DNA from: Winogradskyella sp046545555
Lineage (GTDB): Bacteria > Bacteroidota > Bacteroidia > Flavobacteriales > Flavobacteriaceae
Reading direction: 5' to 3'
Length of the DNA: 64,000 bases
NCBI RefSeq assembly: GCF_046545555.1
Contig: NZ_JBHZTH010000001.1
Location: 992,001 to 1,056,000 of the forward strand
The notes under the pieces were generated by a model, which was not told the DNA's origin, ran no database searches, and saw nothing but the letters and a program-made list of their open reading frames with translations. Shown in pieces: positions 63,934 through 64,000 of the stretch. How positions within the stretch are numbered: the stretch's first letter is position 1; every line of letters starts with the position of its first letter. Position numbers and translations under genes: made by a program.

Positions 63934-64000
63934 TTAATTATTTTTATTTTTTAGTTCCTGCTTTCGCATCGGCATTCCATCAATAGTTGAAAATAGACGT
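63934..64000 (-). CDS. Possible 3' end of a minus-strand gene (cut by window edge)
   Basis: On the minus strand the last bases read RLFSTIDGMPMRKQELKNKNN and stop. Codon use is gene-like and the position, convergent to the rhamnose operon, is reasonable. Only 21 codons are visible and no family can be named. Confidence 0.35.
   Translation of the reverse strand, partial: RLFSTIDGMPMRKQELKNKNN

Noticed and set aside
1..64000. tRNA, rRNA, insertion sequence or prophage genes
   Set aside because: None was recognised on either strand; no transposase, integrase or terminal inverted repeats were seen even near the rearranged 36.7-38.7 kb region.

Overview
The window is part of a marine Flavobacteriia-type (Bacteroidota) chromosome. 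Signs for this are the AT-rich DNA, lipoprotein signals with a cysteine after a short hydrophobic stretch on most exported enzymes, type IX secretion C-terminal sorting domains (IYPNP / IFPNP type), and promoters of the TAnnTTTG class. A run of 100 N at 37410-37509 shows that it is a draft scaffold.

Nearly all of the window is one polysaccharide utilization locus, best explained as an ulvan locus (sulfated rhamnose / glucuronic acid / xylose polymer of green algae). Lyases: two tandem PL24-type ulvan lyases (10970-16024), a PL25-type lyase (35289-36701), a PL40/heparinase-II-like lyase (49245-51749) and a jelly-roll, PL28-like candidate (1706-2650). In the PL24 and PL25 proteins the His/His/Tyr/Arg catalytic sets can be located, with the spacing I recall for LOR_107 and PLSV_3936. 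Seven S1 sulfatases are present, with a formylglycine-generating enzyme at 62754-63815. Glycosidases: GH5-like, GH3, GH78, GH2, GH39-like, GH106 and a rare alginate-lyase-domain/GH106 fusion. There are also carbohydrate-binding candidates, an esterase, a Gfo/Idh oxidoreductase, a lactonase and a protein joining a binding domain to a nucleoside-hydrolase-like domain.

Right to left the locus ends in rhamnose catabolism: a divergent GntR-type regulator (52932-53978), then rhamnulose-1-P aldolase/lactaldehyde dehydrogenase fusion, rhamnose isomerase (all four metal ligands found), kinase, L-lactate dehydrogenase, an NCS1-type permease, aldose epimerase and the sulfatase-activating enzyme. RhaM (rhamnose mutarotase) sits apart at 10576-10890. 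Together the genes give extracellular cleavage, desulfation and deglycosylation in the periplasm, then rhamnose conversion to DHAP, lactate and pyruvate. No SusC/SusD pair or hybrid two-component regulator lies in the window.

The most interesting non-coding signal is a promoter architecture repeated eight times. It has a degenerate C-rich half-site, then CAGGAT starting exactly 10 bp later, then exactly 21 bp, then a TAnnTTTG -7 box. Copies lie before the divergent 2650/2939 genes (one on each strand), 9605, 10970, 16176, 24164, 42281 and 54288. It ties the lyase, glycosidase and rhamnose operons into one regulon and corrects several start codons.

A BspA-type leucine-rich-repeat gene (36812-38477) is wedged between the intact PL25 gene and a frameshifted 3' remnant of a second PL25 copy, marking a rearrangement site.
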